From the NCBI GenBank assembly GCA_015350385.1, contig WNKI01000001.1:9075800-9139799 (forward strand): DNA of 64,000 bases. Direction: 5' to 3'. Below are positions 8,601-18,406 of this stretch, in pieces (position 1 is the first letter of the stretch; each line of letters opens with the position of its first letter). The position numbers and the translations under genes were made by a program. This DNA comes from Aculops lycopersici (taxonomy: Eukaryota > Arthropoda > Arachnida > Trombidiformes > Eriophyidae). The notes under the pieces were generated by a model that saw nothing but the letters and a program-made list of their open reading frames with translations, ran no database searches and had not been told where the DNA came from.

Positions 8601-10457
8601 ATGTTAAATTCTAGATTTGGCTTACGACAAGCAGCTAATATGGTCTCCTCTTCCGGCGACCATTTTAGTAGTGCTGGCTTAACACAATCGCAATCTAACA
8701 ACAATTCTAGTCGTAGTATTGTCACTAAAGAAAGTAGCCAAGCCTCATCGGGGGGAAATGAATCATATGTTATTGCAAAGTATGACTATCAATCTCAGGG
8801 ACCGCAAGAGTTAACGATAAGGAAGGGCGACAAACTTTTATTGCTTGATGATAGTCGGCACTGGTGGAAGGTTTTGAATTTAGAGAATCAAACTGGATTT
8901 GTGCCGAGCAATTACGTTAAGAAGGAAAAACAATCTCTATTCGACAGTATTCGACGTGGGATAAGCGTCAAGACGAAATCTAAGAAAAATTCACCTCTAG
9001 CCACAACTATCACTAATCAATCACCTTCTTCATCACCACAAATCTCGAGAAAGACTCAACATGATATAAAAATGTTCTCGCTTGCACATGTACAAGGGGC
9101 AGATGCTGCCACAAAACCATTCACAAGTAATAGCAACTACCCACGACCATTTGAGCCGACAAAGAAGCTACAAACTCATAGCGATATTCTTATCCAAGAA
9201 TTAGGTCCAACTTTTAACATGACTGATCAGCGGAATGATGCTTGTGGCTTTGCAGGTATCAATAACAACAATAATAACAATACTCGAGACTTGTTAGATC
9301 CACGATCGGACTCCATGGCGGCGAGCCGATTAAATAGTTCAAATGCAACTGTTAAACATAACTATAAGGCTCAACAACCCGATGAGCTATCACTGACAAA
9401 AGGGGCCAAGATTAGAGTGTTAGAGAAATCGGACGATGGTTGGTGGAAGGGAGAACTCCATCAAGAGATTGGTTGGTTTCCATCAAATTATGTTGTCGAG
9501 CAGGCAAATAATAACATGGAGTCCAATCAAATTGGCAGTCCACTTAAGACAAGCGCGCAATATAGGCAACAGAACATAGACAACTCTGCAAATCAAGTTA
9601 ACAGCCAACAGGCAGCAAGCAATACTAACACAAGTCAGCCTCCCACCGGAAGCACAGTAGCAAATGAGGCTCTATTTGTAGTTATCGCCTTGTACTCCTT
9701 CCAATCTCAAAACGAAGAGGAGTTGAGTTTTACGAAAGACGAGAGGTTAGATATAATTGAAAAGCCGATCAACGATCCAGATTGGTGGCGAGCAGTCAAT
9801 CAGTTGGGAGAGATAGGACTAGTTCCAAAGAACTATGTGCAAATTGTACCTGGACTCAAGTCAATTCATTCGCAATGGAACGACTCGGCCACCAAAACCA
9901 CACAACAACAGGCTGCCGATAGTCGACTCCAGGGTTCAGTGGCACAAAGGCAGCAGTCAGCGACCCAAAATAACTCAATCGACTTGAGTGAAAGCCAATT
10001 ATCTACCATGACGAGTGACTCAGACGCAATGGCAGCCGGCTCAGCCACTTTAGCATCTGGAGCCATGACTATATTGAGCAGTGGTCAGCACCCTATAGAT
10101 AGAAACTCCTTGATGCAATTAACTCGAGATCTCGAGATTAAATTGAATCTAACAGACAAGGTTTGGTATCATGGGGTTATGAGCCGGCAACAATGCGATC
10201 AATTGTTGAATGCCTATGCCGATGACGGCGACTTTCTAATTAGAAACTCAGAAACAAACGCTGGGGACTTCTCAGTTTCCCTCAAGGCCCCTGTAAGAAA
10301 TAAGCATTTTAGAGTACACTACGTTGAGGATAGTTTTTGCATAGGCCAGAGAAAGTTTACATCGCTTGACGAGCTGGTTGAACATTACAAGAGGACACCT
10401 ATTTACACCAGCGCCACGGGAGAAAAAATCTATCTCAAGAAGCCATATTGCCGGTAG
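8601..10457 (+). CDS. dock: Nck/dreadlocks SH3-SH3-SH3-SH2 adaptor
   Basis: The ATG at 8601 is preferred to a GTG two codons earlier. The 618-residue product has the exact Nck order: SH3-1 at about 55-112 (AKYDYQ, ending FVPSNYV), SH3-2 at about 248-302 (HNYKAQ, ending WFPSNYV), SH3-3 at about 357-415 (ALYSFQ, ending LVPKNYV) and an SH2 at about 519-613 (WYHGVMSR; FLIRNSE carries the phosphotyrosine-binding Arg). Nck couples phosphotyrosine receptors to actin regulators such as WASP/WAVE and PAK. It is longer than human NCK1 (377 aa) because the linkers are expanded and rich in Asn, Gln and Ser. It is a single exon here. An Abl interactor gene lies 18 kb away in the same window. Confidence 0.95.
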   Translation: MLNSRFGLRQAANMVSSSGDHFSSAGLTQSQSNNNSSRSIVTKESSQASSGGNESYVIAKYDYQSQGPQELTIRKGDKLLLLDDSRHWWKVLNLENQTGFVPSNYVKKEKQSLFDSIRRGISVKTKSKKNSPLATTITNQSPSSSPQISRKTQHDIKMFSLAHVQGADAATKPFTSNSNYPRPFEPTKKLQTHSDILIQELGPTFNMTDQRNDACGFAGINNNNNNNTRDLLDPRSDSMAASRLNSSNATVKHNYKAQQPDELSLTKGAKIRVLEKSDDGWWKGELHQEIGWFPSNYVVEQANNNMESNQIGSPLKTSAQYRQQNIDNSANQVNSQQAASNTNTSQPPTGSTVANEALFVVIALYSFQSQNEEELSFTKDERLDIIEKPINDPDWWRAVNQLGEIGLVPKNYVQIVPGLKSIHSQWNDSATKTTQQQAADSRLQGSVAQRQQSATQNNSIDLSESQLSTMTSDSDAMAAGSATLASGAMTILSSGQHPIDRNSLMQLTRDLEIKLNLTDKVWYHGVMSRQQCDQLLNAYADDGDFLIRNSETNAGDFSVSLKAPVRNKHFRVHYVEDSFCIGQRKFTSLDELVEHYKRTPIYTSATGEKIYLKKPYCR

Positions 10458-11015
10458 ATTTTAGTTCCAATAGCTACCAAGATCAAGCGACCTTGAAGGA
10501 TTAGACTATTGATACTATTCTAGGTTTTCGTCTCAAAATTGTCTAAACGTTCATGTTCATGAATTTGATGCACGTAAGAGTGGGAGAGTCGCTAGGCCGC
10601 CATAAATTGGCAGGTTAAGTTTAATCACCTACAGTATTGACCAAGATCTAATAAACTATTACAAATTCAAATTAATTCACCTCGTACATTTGTTTGACTC
10701 AATCTATTCATCAATCGAACGAAGTTTGATTGACGAATCAGTCGATGCTATCGTCATAGCGCACCCATAGGCGAGGAGAACTTTCATATTGCAAAAATTT
10801 GTGCGCCTCATAGAAGGATGAACGAATGTTGATAGTGCCCAGTAAGACTTAACGGTTAATTTTCCTTCGCGCGCTTCGTGTCGCGGCTGACGCCATGGAA
10901 TGTCTCTATTCCTACGCTTCTCATGGCAAATTTCATCCCTATATTCATATTGATCTAATTGTTATAATATTCTTAAGATTGGATTAATCATGACATTCAA
11001 TTAGTCCGATTGGTC
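10458..11015. other. intergenic
   Basis: 3' flank of Nck, then AT-rich DNA with a short CG-rich patch at about 10865-10900. No ORF or RNA gene recognised. Confidence 0.3.
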
Positions 11016-11342
11016 ATGAATCAGCAAACAGATTTAGAAACAGACGAGCAGCAGCTCAAGGATATACTAGTCAATTTGAAGGACGAGCATACTCATCTCC
11101 GGGCCTCGATTGAGCATCTGCAACAAGAGATCACGAAACGAGAATTGAAAGTTAAGAAACTCCAGGCTGATAGGCAATTGAAAGAATTGAAATTTCCAAG
11201 ATCGAAGAGCGAACAATTTAATCAACAACCTGCCGGGCAAAACAGAAAAGTGTTCAGCTCTGAGTTTAGCAAACAAGTTGCCGAATGGCTCAATGTTATC
11301 ACAAGAAATTCTGAGGAAATATCCGCATTGAGTAAACTTTGA
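11016..11342 (+). CDS. small coiled-coil protein (108 aa), unknown function
   Basis: The ATG at 11016 is used; an upstream TTG adds two residues only. Residues 5-60 are strongly helical and heptad-like (EQQLKDILVNLKDEHTHLRA, then IEHLQQEITKRELKVKKL). The C-terminal 40 residues contain SEFSKQVAEWLNVITRNSEE, a second likely amphipathic helix. I do not recognise the family. The composition would suit a subunit of a larger helical assembly, such as a tethering or kinetochore complex, but nothing identifies one. Confidence 0.5.
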   Translation: MNQQTDLETDEQQLKDILVNLKDEHTHLRASIEHLQQEITKRELKVKKLQADRQLKELKFPRSKSEQFNQQPAGQNRKVFSSEFSKQVAEWLNVITRNSEEISALSKL

Positions 11343-11536
11343 CAAGTGCCCTTGAGTGAGTTATCTGAATACATATCGATAACACTCATGCCTCTGCGTC
11401 AATAATCAAATTTTGTGTAGAACACAGACGATAGAAAAACATGAAGTGAACTGTTTTTGGAGGGAGGCTAACCAAGTCCACCAGTTGACAACAAAGATCC
11501 AAGATGTCCACAAACATTCATTGAAGGGACTTATTT

Positions 11537-11848
11537 ATGATGGGCTTGGAGGCAGGTCTATTGGGTGGGGCCATATTGCTTATAATTCTGCTAGTGATAG
11601 TAACTGGGTTTATATGCTACATGTTCCGTAATCTATGCAATAAGAAAACAACAGATAGGACAAATGCTAGAGATAGCAAAAAGAGGGAAGAAACATATGA
11701 GTCTCCAGGAGATCGAAGTTACAAGACGACGACAGATGATGAATCTACAATGAAATTACAAACTCTAGATCAAATCCTAAAACAAGAAGAACGGAGTGCA
11801 TTTAGCTTACAGCCATTCAAGCTTCCGTCAAATCTCAATAAAGAGTAA
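11537..11848 (+). CDS. small single-pass membrane protein (103 aa), unknown
   Basis: Starts with MMGLEAGLLGGA and has one strong membrane segment at about residues 8-31 (AILLIILLVIVTGFICYMF), followed by Cys and basic residues (RNLCNKK) and a polar cytoplasmic tail. The short N terminus, Gly-rich membrane entry and a basic Cys motif after the helix resemble type I/III anchors such as synaptotagmin N termini, but no C2 domain follows. It may be the first exon of a longer gene or a complete small protein. It is convergent with COQ5 (stops 126 bp apart). Confidence 0.45.
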   Translation: MMGLEAGLLGGAILLIILLVIVTGFICYMFRNLCNKKTTDRTNARDSKKREETYESPGDRSYKTTTDDESTMKLQTLDQILKQEERSAFSLQPFKLPSNLNKE

Positions 11849-11973
11849 CTCCTAATATAATTAGCCCTCTTTCTGTGAGAATTTATGGCATGAAGACTTT
11901 AATTCTATGTGCAGTCAACAATCAAAATAACAATATTTGCAGTAGATTAGCTGTACAGTTGATGCCTTTGTCA

Positions 11974-12753
11974 TCACTTCTTGTAACCATAGTGTATACA
12001 AGAGATACCTTGCATGAGATTCTCATAAGTGGTATACTTGAAACCAGCATTTGCGATCATCTGTCTGAAGTCTTCTTGTTCTGGAAAGTCAAGGATACTC
12101 TCTGCCAAATACCTATATGATTTATAATCTCCTACGACTATCTCTCCCATCACGGGCAACACTTCTAAAAGATACTTCTCATAGGAGGGTCTGAGCAGGG
12201 GGTTCTTGAAATTACTAAATTCTAGACACATAAATATACCTCCTGGTTTCAAAACACGGTGTGCTTCTCGCAAAGCCAGATCAATATCAGCCACATTTCT
12301 TATTCCGTATGCAATTGAGTATGCATCAAAAGACTCATCATCGAATGGTAAATCTAAAGCATCTCCCACAATCCAGCTTAGTCTTGGATTATCTGGATGC
12401 TTCTTTTTTCCTTCCTCAACCATATGCTCATTTATATCACAGATGGTAGCAGTCGAATTCGAGTCAGCCTTATCCAGAAATCTCAATGCAATGTCGCCAG
12501 TCCCACCGGCAACATCAATCAAATGTGTACCTGGCAACGGGTTGAGTCTTTTGATGAAGTGATCTTTCCATATTCTATGGATGAAAAGACTCATGAGATC
12601 ATTCATTGTGTCGTATTTGGGCGCTACATTTTTGAAAACTTCTTTGACAAACTCTGGCTTGCTATCTTTATCTGGCAAAATAGAATCAGAATATGATCTA
12701 GCTTGCACTATGGCTGTGCGCCTGACATTCCTCAGTAGTCCTATTGCTAACAT
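11974..12753 (-). CDS. COQ5: 2-methoxy-6-polyprenyl-1,4-benzoquinol methylase, mitochondrial
   Basis: 259-residue single-exon gene. The first 20 residues (MLAIGLLRNVRRTAIVQARS) are basic and lack acids, as expected of a mitochondrial targeting peptide. The SAM-binding motif is HLIDVAGGTGDIALRFL. UbiE/COQ5 signatures follow: YDTMNDLMSLFIHRIWK, YGIRNVADIDLALREAHRVL, and GDYKSYRYLAESI. The enzyme carries out the C-methylation of the ubiquinone ring in the CoQ synthome on the matrix side of the inner membrane. Length agrees with the mature family size. Confidence 0.95.
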   Translation of the reverse strand: MLAIGLLRNVRRTAIVQARSYSDSILPDKDSKPEFVKEVFKNVAPKYDTMNDLMSLFIHRIWKDHFIKRLNPLPGTHLIDVAGGTGDIALRFLDKADSNSTATICDINEHMVEEGKKKHPDNPRLSWIVGDALDLPFDDESFDAYSIAYGIRNVADIDLALREAHRVLKPGGIFMCLEFSNFKNPLLRPSYEKYLLEVLPVMGEIVVGDYKSYRYLAESILDFPEQEDFRQMIANAGFKYTTYENLMQGISCIHYGYKK

Positions 12754-13137
12754 TATACTGGTCTCTTAATTAAAAGATTCGGGGAAGGGGGTAATATTGT
12801 GTAATGAAATAATGTTTAGATAACCCACATTTTGTTTTGCTTATCGCTCGGTTTGTTTACCTTTCTGCTGCATGATCGCTGGCCTAAATTTAGGCCGCTC
12901 AAACTTGAAACCTCAACACGGACAAATCGTGCTTCTCACGATTCCTTAATTTTAAAAAGTTCAAACAGGAAACGAACGAACGAGGGTCTTTTTTAACTAT
13001 CGGACAATATAATTAGTTTATTATATGTGGCAAAAAAGCACCACAATTATTGACTTCTTGAATATGTCTCCAACTCCATGATTAACTAGATTCATCGAGA
13101 TCACCAATCCAGATTGCCACATCGAAGGCTGAGTTTA
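12754..13137. other. intergenic, COQ5 upstream and PINCH 3' flank
   Basis: AT-rich. It should hold the COQ5 promoter (minus strand) and the 3' UTR of PINCH. No ORF or repeat recognised. Confidence 0.3.
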
Positions 13138-14226
13138 CTAACTAGCCATTCGCATTCTTTCCTCCTCGTCTCTTTGTTTTGCCAATTGTTTACGGTAACT
13201 TCTTGGCAGTCTCTTAAAACACTTCTTGCAACAAGGCAACGATTGCAAATCATAAAACTTGCTCTTGTCCACTTTAAGTTGATTGCTGCAAACTGAACAA
13301 CTGAAATGGTCTTGGCAGTAATACTTGTCCAGTGCACAGATAACCTTACCTCTGACTATCTTTAGGCAAACGCAACACTGATGACCAAACTGCTGGTGAT
13401 AATGTTCATCGCAATAAGCTAAACCCTTTACTTCGAAGTGTCGTTTGCCTAGAAATGGACGCTCACAGGCGGTGCAAACAAAGTGCTCCGGATGCCACTG
13501 CTTGCCTAGCGCAGTAACTATGCGCTGTCTCTCTATCGGTCGTCTACATCCGCCGCATATGGCAACTCCGTCAAGTTTATCGTGGCACTTTAAGCAATAG
13601 AGATCTTTGCGAACTTCTCGGGTCGAGTTTGATTTGAGCTCAATGCCACAGGAAGTGCAATTGAAATGATAAGCGTGATACGTTTCGTAATTGTATCTCA
13701 AAGGTTCGCCATCAACTTTCTCGTCAATAAACTGGTTACACTTGTGACATGTATACTTCTTGATTGGCTCTACTGCCTTCTCCTTAAGATTGCAAGTGTG
13801 ACACAATGCTCGATCCTTGTTCTTGACAAATCCCATGTCGGCGAGTGGAATTTGGCACTGGTCACATAGGAGGCAATTTGGGTGCCAAGACTTATTCAGT
13901 GCCTTGATGCGACGACCGATGATGAACTTGTTGCATCGCGAGCAACAGGGTGCAAAGAGGGTACGAAAATCTCGCTCGCAATACATTCTACCCTCGAAAT
14001 TATAATATAAGAGATCCTTATCGAATGGTTTAAAACAGTGGGAGCAAACAAAGCACTTTAGATGCCAGTATTCGAAGTCTCCGGTGCGAGCTTTTTGCTC
14101 GTAGTCTCCAAATGGTTCATTGCATCGAGCACAATATCTGGCTCTTAGATTTTCCGTCGACTCTGCTCCCGCTTGGACAGGTGGTGGGTTCGTGGCGACG
14201 GCTTCCATCAGAATATCAAGGTTCAT
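13138..14226 (-). CDS. stck: PINCH, five-LIM-domain focal adhesion protein
   Basis: The ATG at 14226 gives 362 residues (a TTG six codons upstream is ignored). Five LIM domains are visible: LIM1 from CARCNEPF, LIM2 from CSRCNKFI, LIM3 from CHKCNQFI, LIM4 from CGGCRRPI and LIM5 from CCVCLKIV, each with the paired zinc sites (for example WHLKCFVCSHC, WHPNCLLCDQC). PINCH binds integrin-linked kinase through LIM1 and, with parvin, links integrins to actin at muscle and epidermal attachment sites. The length and the C-terminal basic helix (RLPRSYRKQLAKQ) fit LIMS1/steamer duck. Single exon. Confidence 0.95.
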   Translation of the reverse strand: MNLDILMEAVATNPPPVQAGAESTENLRARYCARCNEPFGDYEQKARTGDFEYWHLKCFVCSHCFKPFDKDLLYYNFEGRMYCERDFRTLFAPCCSRCNKFIIGRRIKALNKSWHPNCLLCDQCQIPLADMGFVKNKDRALCHTCNLKEKAVEPIKKYTCHKCNQFIDEKVDGEPLRYNYETYHAYHFNCTSCGIELKSNSTREVRKDLYCLKCHDKLDGVAICGGCRRPIERQRIVTALGKQWHPEHFVCTACERPFLGKRHFEVKGLAYCDEHYHQQFGHQCCVCLKIVRGKVICALDKYYCQDHFSCSVCSNQLKVDKSKFYDLQSLPCCKKCFKRLPRSYRKQLAKQRDEEERMRMAS

Positions 14227-14891
14227 TGTTCTGGTTGCGGTCAATGTTTAAATTAGATTAGTGAGATCATTTAAATTGATTCGAAATTAGATGGTTAAAA
14301 TCTTTTATGTTTGATATGATATTTGCTATTGGGTTTCTTGACGGTGGGATTCATGGTGCCGAGGCTGGTAATATGCGTTTTCAGGCGTGGCAATGGAATT
14401 TTGGTTTGGTCGTAGTCGGTGGTACAAGCAGATACCTGCTGCTGTTGTAATTTGGAAATAACGGACAACGCCTGAAATTACATTGCGGGAATTCCTCACC
14501 GTCAATAATCCTCAAATAAACAAACAACAACAATCATAATAACAACAAGTACACTGATGAACTTTGGCCATCGCTTTGGGCGCCTGTAGCGTTATGTTCG
14601 CGCTGGCCTAGCGTTGGCCTAATCGGCGACGCGGCCGCCGACGCAGAAATGGGGGATTACTGACAGTATTCCTTCCCCGAGGAATGCGACGCTCAGATGT
14701 CCATAGGCCATTGTGAGTTATTTTCACTCCATTGGATAGCGCAATGTTCTCGCCTTCCACCTGGCCACCTACTGTTCCAAAATTGTGCTTGCGTTGCTGC
14801 ACTTTTGGGGGGAAAAACTTGTTGTTATTTTCCTCTCGTTACTGTCTATGCGAGAAGCTTGATGTGCTTCTCGTTTGTTTATATCAAGATT

Positions 14892-14895
<4 letters not shown>

Positions 14896-14940
<45 letters not shown>
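14896..14940 (+). repeat. (CT)n microsatellite at the left side of the gap
   Basis: Uninterrupted CT dinucleotides running straight into the Ns. Confidence 0.95.
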
Positions 14941-15198
14941 NNNNNNNNNNNNNNNNNNNNNNNNNNNNNNNNNNNNNNNNNNNNNNNNNNNNNNNNNNNN
15001 NNNNNNNNNNNNNNNNNNNNNNNNNNNNNNNNNNNNNNNNNNNNNNNNNNNNNNNNNNNNNNNNNNNNNNNNNNNNNNNNNNNNNNNNNNNNNNNNNNNN
15101 NNNNNNNNNNNNNNNNNNNNNNNNNNNNNNNNNNNNNNNNNNNNNNNNNNNNNNNNNNNNNNNNNNNNNNNNNNNNNNNNNNNNNNNNNNNNNNNNNN
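14941..15198. other. assembly gap (258 Ns)
   Basis: Run of undetermined bases between two CT arrays; the repeat probably caused the break. Confidence 0.99.
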
Positions 15199-15290
15199 AC
15201 GTTTACGTTTCTTACTTCGTTACGTTACGTCTACGTGTACGTAGTACGTGTTACGTGTTCGTTCGTTCTTACGTTTCGTTCGTTATACTA

Positions 15291-15292
<2 letters not shown>
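15199..15292. repeat. ACGT/TTCG-rich cryptic simple sequence
   Basis: About 90 bases built almost only from TTACGT, TACGT and CGTTCG words, unlike its surroundings. It sits between the gap and the second CT array and could be true satellite-like DNA or a low-quality contig end. Confidence 0.6.

Positions 15293-15352
<60 letters not shown>
15293..15352 (+). repeat. (CT)n microsatellite at the right side of the gap
   Basis: About 60 bases of uninterrupted CT dinucleotides. Confidence 0.95.
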
Positions 15353-15355
<3 letters not shown>

Positions 15356-15693
15356 TCATCGTCAATACTATTGTTGATTCTGATTTCGTTTGTACCAATT
15401 TACTCTCTTTGTCAATGCTAGCAACTAACATGAATCGACTTGAAATATTGTTTGTCAAGCTAAAATTTACATGTAACCTGGAGATATTAATGCATCAGGT
15501 TTTGACTCATGCCGTCTTAAAGTTTGTCAATTCCGAATAAGTCACATTCTTATAACAAGCAGCCATAATATCAAATCTATAATAACAGAAATTTTCGGGT
15601 TGACAAACAAAAATTTATTGTGCAACTACAGATTGTCTTGAAGACATACGCAATTCTAGATAGTGAACAAAGTGTAATTAACTAGCCAGCAAA

Positions 15694-17625
15694 ATGAGTA
15701 TAACCCTGGACACTAGTGACTTCCAGTGTCTCCAAGACCAGTTACTGGATTTGAAAAATAAAAACTACGAGTTGACTGAGAAGAATCGCCGAGGTCAAGC
15801 GGATTTCGAGGCGGCCAAAGCCAAGATATGTAATTTGCAACTACAACTAGAGGAGCAAGAGCGAGATTTCCAAGTCACCTCGACCACACTAAGGCGTGAG
15901 ATTGAGGTCGTGGGTGCCTGTGCAAACATGAATTCTGGCGACAAAGAGGACCAGGTAGATCTCAAAGCCGAAAACAAGAAGTTGTTGCTCAAGATAGAAG
16001 AACTTCAGCAACATCAAGTCGGGACAACAGAGATTATGCAAAAGATGGACGCACAAAACAAAAGTCTCGATGAAGAAGTTCGCAAACTCACCGAGGAGTG
16101 TGCAAAATTAAATGAACAATTGGAGGCCAAAAAGAATGAGTTCGATGTGATAAAGAAGGAATACGAGAAAAAGATGCAAAATACCATTGCAGAGTACAAA
16201 TCATTGATCGTTGAGGAACGTAAGAAAAGTGTAGCCGAGTTGAAGTCGCTCACTACCGAGAGAGATTCCCTAAGAGATGAGGTCAACATGCTCACTGCAC
16301 AGGTCAAAAGTTTCGATGCCAAACTTGAGAGTCAAGTTGAAGAAAAGAAATTGCAGGATAGGAAAGGATTGAAGATGGTGAAAGAGTTGAAGAGGCAATT
16401 AGTGCTGGAGGAGACTAAGTCAGCCACTTTACAGAAACGTATAGAGCAGTTGCTAAGCCAGATACCTACGTCATCGTCGGTGGTTGGTTCAGATTTGGAT
16501 ACTGTTGATGCCTCAAGGAGTAGAATGAGTACATCTTCAAGCACCAATGATGGGAATGGAAGTCAGGAGAATAGTAGTAGCAATAGTCGAGCAAATCTAG
16601 ATTCCAACTCGAATGGCTCTTGGAGTTTTGTTCAAGGCAAAGCGCAGAAGTCCAGTAGTCAAGCTCTAAATGAGGAGTTGAGTATCTGCTCAATTGACTC
16701 GGAAGATCGAGAAACCGTCCAACAACCTGGTGATATATCAACTGTTACCGACACAAGAACAAATCTTGGTTTATCAGAGTCAATCAACGATGATTCCATT
16801 TCTCAGAATGCCAACTCGAGCAGCTTATCCACGACCTCGATGGCAGCAGCAACAACAAAAACACCAGTATCTAGCACAACGCCGGATGCTGGATCAACAG
16901 GTGTCGGGACCCCAACGCCATACAAGATGGATGACAGTGCTAAAGTGAATGATAGCCACCGATCACTGCAATCTAGAATCGATGGTTTAAAGCAAACCTT
17001 GAGCTCTTCCCTCTACTCTGATATTGATATGAGCCTTTATAGGAACGATAGGGTTGAGGGGGGAATGTTGCTGGAGGAACAGGCGGCTCTTGTTGAGCGC
17101 TTAACAAATATGCAACAAGAGAAGTGGCAACTAGAGGAGAAACTATCTTATATGGAGCAAGCAAACTCATCACTGACTGAAGATTTGGCCAACAAGTCGG
17201 AGATAATACGACAATACTTCATGCAACAGGCCCTCAAGACAACGTCGACCCCACATTCCCACGCAAGCTCGACAGTTTCGAATGGCCAATCGTTCGGTGG
17301 AGACTCATATCCTGGTTCAACTTCACCCACTTCGAAACAAGCTAATGGTTCTAATTACCAACAACAACAAGAGTACAACAATCATTCTAGGCGAACTTCG
17401 TTTCCTGCTAATATTAACCACCTATTGTCAGATAGACCAGGTTTGAAGAAGGTGGTCGATTTTCTCAAGGAGAAGGGCCAGTTAACACTCGGTGAATCGG
17501 ATAATGTTTCCAAAGAAGCCACAAGAAAGATGCAATTAATGCTTGAAGAGACACTAATCAAATGTTTGAAGTTACAGGAAAATTTGGACTTTGTTACATC
17601 AGAATTGAATAAGTTAAAAAATTAA
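15694..17625 (+). CDS. GRIPAP1: GRIP1-associated protein 1 (GRASP-1) homologue
   Basis: 643 residues, single exon. The N-terminal pattern FQCLQDQLLDLKNKNYELTE matches the GRIPAP1 start, followed by coiled coil to about residue 255. A Ser/Thr/Asn-rich disordered region spans about 260-420. The C-terminal half has the family signature LVERLTNMQQEKWQLEEKL, then LTEDLANKSEIIRQYFMQ, and a final coiled coil ending LDFVTSELNKLKN. GRASP-1 is a recycling-endosome scaffold that binds Rab4 and syntaxin and supports receptor recycling in neurons. It is shorter than the human protein (about 840 aa), mainly in the middle. It is convergent with the next gene, with stop codons only about 80 bp apart. Confidence 0.85.
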   Translation: MSITLDTSDFQCLQDQLLDLKNKNYELTEKNRRGQADFEAAKAKICNLQLQLEEQERDFQVTSTTLRREIEVVGACANMNSGDKEDQVDLKAENKKLLLKIEELQQHQVGTTEIMQKMDAQNKSLDEEVRKLTEECAKLNEQLEAKKNEFDVIKKEYEKKMQNTIAEYKSLIVEERKKSVAELKSLTTERDSLRDEVNMLTAQVKSFDAKLESQVEEKKLQDRKGLKMVKELKRQLVLEETKSATLQKRIEQLLSQIPTSSSVVGSDLDTVDASRSRMSTSSSTNDGNGSQENSSSNSRANLDSNSNGSWSFVQGKAQKSSSQALNEELSICSIDSEDRETVQQPGDISTVTDTRTNLGLSESINDDSISQNANSSSLSTTSMAAATTKTPVSSTTPDAGSTGVGTPTPYKMDDSAKVNDSHRSLQSRIDGLKQTLSSSLYSDIDMSLYRNDRVEGGMLLEEQAALVERLTNMQQEKWQLEEKLSYMEQANSSLTEDLANKSEIIRQYFMQQALKTTSTPHSHASSTVSNGQSFGGDSYPGSTSPTSKQANGSNYQQQQEYNNHSRRTSFPANINHLLSDRPGLKKVVDFLKEKGQLTLGESDNVSKEATRKMQLMLEETLIKCLKLQENLDFVTSELNKLKN

Positions 17626-17705
17626 TAGTAGTAAATTTGACTATACATGTTATTTGTATTCATGTATGCATATATTTATTAATGGCTCTGTAAAACGGAA
17701 GCTAT

Positions 17706-18406
17706 TCAATAGCGAGGATTTTTGGTAATTCTATTGACAATTTCTTGTTTAATCGAGATTGGTTTTGGCGCTGACTTGATATCAACGCTCGGAATCGATT
17801 CCCTAGGTATCTTTTGTACCGTAGAAGGAAGCTTCCTCTTAGAATCTTGTCTTTTGATTCTATACTTAGTCTCGCCTTCATGTTCCTCTTCCTCGAGTTC
17901 AAACTCGGGCTCGAATGATTCCTCGTCAGTTTCGTCATATTGATCGTCAGTCTCATCATGATAGTCAGTATTCTCTTCTATCTCTCTCTTTCTTATCACC
18001 GGGCATTTGGTCTGAGTCTTAGAGGTAGTCTTTCTGGTAGAATCGGTCTTGGAATTTTCCACTTCAACCTTAATCCGATACAAATGCCGTTTGTTGTACC
18101 ATCGGTATTTAGCTTGAATAGTCTTCGCAGAGCAACCTTTTGCAACCAATTTCAGTATTTTGATCTTGGTCGCTAGAGAAATGTTTCCCAACCTAAACCG
18201 AACCGGTATAAAATCCATCCTCGGATCGTAGGTGGGGTCTTTGATCTCATTATCGACCAGATATGGGTTCTCTGGGTGTTTTATTCGAGTATTATATCTA
18301 AGTTTCATAATTTTGCTCTTCAGGATACGCGTAATATATTCCACAGTATTGTTGTTCACCCGCTCGTTACAAATGACAAAGTGGGCACCTAATTTACCGC
18401 GCGCCC
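17706..18406 (-). CDS. orphan psq-type helix-turn-helix protein (about 200-233 codons)
   Basis: The first ATG is at 18308 (200 aa), but the frame is open further up to a good acceptor (CTTGTTGCAG|GG, exon start 18406), so an upstream exon is likely. Residues about 62-100 of the longer frame plus offset contain LGNISLATKIKILKLVAKGC followed by a second helix pair, AKTIQAKYRWYNKRHLYRIK, which has the shape of the psq/CENP-B-like HTH found in pogo-type transposases and pipsqueak factors. The rest is an acidic DETDD-rich stretch and a basic tail with KRKLPS. There is no DDE domain. It may be a host gene derived from a transposase or a lineage-specific DNA-binding protein. Confidence 0.5.

Larger units (their letters stand above)
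14227..15693. other. intergenic with microsatellites and assembly gap
   Basis: Holds the PINCH upstream region (with a CG-rich patch at 14600-14650), two CT microsatellites, a run of Ns and the GRIPAP1 leader. Nothing coding recognised; frames that read through the CT arrays are artefacts of the repeat. Confidence 0.5.

Noticed and set aside
14697..15540. Ser/Leu-repeat ORFs across the gap
   Set aside because: Translation of CT microsatellites and Ns; not a protein.
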